A stretch of DNA of 64,000 nt, from the NCBI GenBank assembly GCA_003864495.1, contig ML133402.1, positions 1,599,867-1,663,866 of the forward strand, in the 5' to 3' direction. Each line of letters begins with the position of its first letter. The first letter of the stretch is position 1. The DNA comes from Nemopilema nomurai (Eukaryota; Cnidaria; Scyphozoa; Rhizostomeae; Rhizostomatidae). Below the pieces are notes generated by a model. It was not told where the DNA came from. It searched no databases and saw only the letters and a list, made by a program, of their open reading frames with translations. Shown piece by piece: positions 61,602-64,000 of this stretch. The position numbers and the translations under genes were made by a program.

Positions 61602-62281
61602 CTAGTTAGCTGTATCGGAGAGCGAATCCTCCAATTCTTCATTGTCATCTGCTTCTTGGGCAGTATCGTCACCAATCTGATTCCAATGGTCCACTTTTTG
61701 ACTCAGATGCGGCTCAACCGTTAAACCAAAGTCGCACATACCGACAAGCTGGTTACAAGACATTCCACACCTTTCGCATTGCCAATGATAAGTGCAGATA
61801 GTGCCAAAACTGCATACATCAAATCTCTAAGAGTACACATAAGAAATAGCAAAAGCAAGGGGAAAGCTGGTAGCATTTATCTTTCCTAAACAAACTGATG
61901 AAGAGCGATAAATTAGAGCATTGACTGGTATTCTGTGGTAGCAGAAACGTATATGCGCAAACATTTTCTATGAATGATGAATCTTATTTGTATGGGTTGG
62001 AGAGTAATTTAGCAAAATTATTCCAATTTGTGTAGAATAGATGATCTCGAATAATTGCTTGATAAAAGATTCTTTCCACTGGCTGCAAAAACGGTTGATT
62101 TTCTTAGACGGCGATAATCATGTCTAAAGATTTAATTCGAGATGACGCTCACATTTTCCGGCTGCATCGATAACTTGGTTTCGTCGTCACGTTCCATCTC
62201 TGGCGATACCGGTACTGAGCATGCGCAGACAATTAGTACCAAGAAAACAGTCGCCTTCAGGAGAATTGCGGAATGCATCAT
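61602..62281 (-). CDS. secreted cysteine-rich peptide precursor 2
   Basis: Two exons, 62153-62281 and 61602-61826 (phase 0 junction), encode 117 residues. Exon 1 holds a signal peptide (ILLKATVFLVLIVCACS) and a short acidic stretch (PEMERDDE). Exon 2 starts RFDVCSFGTIC and has six cysteines spaced C-x5-C-x5-C-x2-C-x3-C-x6-C, followed by a 48-residue acidic tail (DDTAQEADDNEELED). The last four cysteine spacings (x5, then x2 or x5, x3, x6) resemble precursor 1. The splice plan is the same, including an acceptor (TTTTTTACAG) ten bases before the ATG. Unlike precursor 1 the acidic part is also C-terminal. Function unknown. Confidence 0.72.
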
Positions 62282-64000
62282 GCTTCTGGCCTCTGTAAAA
62301 AAAGTTCAAGCAGATACAGATACGGACCAACACTTAAACCTGATGAGTTTGAAAAACCAAAGCTATAAGTTTCCAATTAATCCTGCTATTTAATTAATAC
62401 CGTGGAGCCAAATTGTAACTTAATTTTCTGTCTATGTTTTTAGGAAGGAAGACAAAGCTTGTTTCATGAGTAAACTGACATATGAATTAAAGGTTACATT
62501 TATGGAATCGTGATAATCGATATCCAAACATTACATTGTATGTGTTTAGTATCAAAGTGATGTATTTGTCGTTGACAATTTCTGGCGCATAGTATATGTA
62601 AATATTTGTGTACTATCAAGTTTTATATCTTCAAACATGTCTGTTCCTAAGATAATAGTGGTTTACCCAATTTTAATATAATCATAAAGGCATATCTATT
62701 TTTCTTCATGGAGCACTTCACAAACATGATGGAAACTTCTGTTCAGAAGTAGCAATAAGCCTAGTAGCAAACAAAACAAAGAAAGTATGCAGCGATATTC
62801 TTGAGTTGCAATAGAAACATACAATCGTAAGTTAATATTAAATGGCGGATTCGCAACTGGCTAACAAGCACAATGTTAGATGTTTCTAATTAAATGTTGG
62901 AAATGAAGTTGTACTAAATAAAAGCTACCTTGTCTATAGTCTCTTTTGTTGCCTATCCAAATGCTCTAAACAAAACTGATGGGGTCGATGAAGTCGACCA
63001 AAAATATAATTGGCTGCTCCAATGAGCACGTAAATTTCCAGTCAATAATTGAAATGATATAAACAGCTGCAAGTTTTGTTTGTATTGCTTAATTGTACCT
63101 TGCAAATCTGCGCGAAATAAGGCTTATTCATTCATTGCATATATCCATTTAATTTTTTCAATGCTGCCCAAATTGATGAAATACACAAATGTAATGAAAG
63201 ATGTGACATTAAAATGGAGAGGCGAGTAGAAGTTTCATTAAAGCAACATGCCTCGTGCTGCCCAAGCCCCGATTATCTGTCATCTCTACTTCATGTCAGA
63301 ATCATATCGAAAACAGATTTCATTACTTGTTAGTTCTGGGATACTGTAAGTGAAACTCAGTTGATATTTCGGACGTGCAAAAAGAGACCTTCAATGGATG
63401 AAATATGAATGGGTATTCTGCTGTTCATTTCAAGTACTCAATTTACAGTAATTAAAAATAAGTCACTAATAGTGAACCATCTTTTCATTTCTACCAAAAT
63501 GGGAGCAATTTATGAAGATTCAGTGATGAATAAATTCATAATGTTGTCCTTAAATTAACATTCACATAACATAAACAGTAAACATTTAACAGTATTATAG
63601 TAAAGGTATCATCGCACAGGCACGAATCTGGAAACTGATTTACAATTCAAATGATTAATAATCTCTAAAACCGTGCTTACCTTTTCGCGTTACAACTCAG
63701 TAGCGCTACGGCTTTTCTAGATCCAAACCTAATTACCGTTCCCTTCAAATAAAAAGGTCTTTCATCAATTATTCAGGCTTTATAACGATTTCTGTCAGTA
63801 TCTCTACATAACCGAAGTATTTATTGGGACACATTACAAGGCTGAGATGCTTATTCTAACAATGTGGCACGTGGAAGTCACGCATTTAGAACGCAGTGTT
63901 GAAAAACACACCAAGGAATCCCATTTACGTCCATAGCAATTAGCGCCACTTAGAGGTATTTTACTTTCACTTACCCACCTGCAGTTGTCTAAAAGTGTCT
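62282..64000. other. upstream region of cysteine-rich gene 2, no further gene recognised
   Basis: A likely non-coding first exon of the minus-strand gene ends at the donor GAAAAG|GTAAGC (exon end near 63682). A second strong minus-strand donor (GGTAAGTG) near 63975 may belong to a gene beyond the window. Otherwise AT-rich sequence with no ORF of note. Confidence 0.4.

Overview
The window is animal nuclear DNA. It is AT-rich, its genes are split by mostly 0.2-4 kb GT-AG introns, and it carries many transposon relics. Gene content (a FIG4 lipid phosphatase, a PICALM/AP180 clathrin adaptor, a PC7-like proprotein convertase, an FLVCR-type transporter, a DUF1772 membrane protein and small secreted cysteine-rich precursors) together with compact introns and intronless transporter and oxygenase genes suggests an early-branching metazoan, most likely an anthozoan cnidarian. 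That placement is inference from style and content, not a database match. Exon-intron models below were built by reading splice sites and checking that reading phase is kept across every junction.

Layout. 1-8.4 kb: 5' two thirds of FIG4 (minus), with LINE fragments in its introns. 8.4-10 kb: divergent promoter region with one doubtful small ORF. 10-16.4 kb: a four-exon secreted chymotrypsin-fold serine protease (plus), whose introns hold a SINE, a 1.3 kb foldback transposon and an LTR. 16.4-18.8 kb: repeat-rich spacer with three small inverted-repeat elements and a second LTR copy. 18.8-20.3 kb: intronless FLVCR/SLC49-like transporter (minus) with one in-frame TAG. 21.2-22.4 kb: intronless 2-oxoglutarate/Fe(II) oxygenase (plus). 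24.4-39.1 kb: complete 15-exon PICALM/AP180 gene (minus), including a 16-nt microexon and a 12-nt last exon. 41.3-42.4 kb: three-exon DUF1772 membrane protein (minus). 45.8-58.5 kb: 16-exon PC7-like convertase (minus). 59.9-62.3 kb: two short secreted cysteine-rich precursors, convergent and with the same exon plan. 62.4-64 kb: no gene recognised apart from a possible 5' UTR exon.

The most unusual object is the convertase. Its prodomain, catalytic domain and most of the P domain are orthodox. Just before the last P-domain beta strand the reading frame runs into about 1,200 residues of low-complexity sequence (an acidic linker, a Lys/His-rich block, a helical segment, then an acidic region rich in dibasic sites). 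It then ends with the missing final P-domain strand and a stop, with no transmembrane segment. The inserted region carries many sites of the kind this enzyme family cuts.

Two coding interruptions are visible: the transporter TAG and a one-base frame slip in P-domain exon 12 of the convertase. They may be real lesions or sequencing errors. The genes do not form a pathway. Three of them (FIG4, PICALM, the convertase) act in endosomal or secretory membrane traffic, which I regard as coincidence of location.
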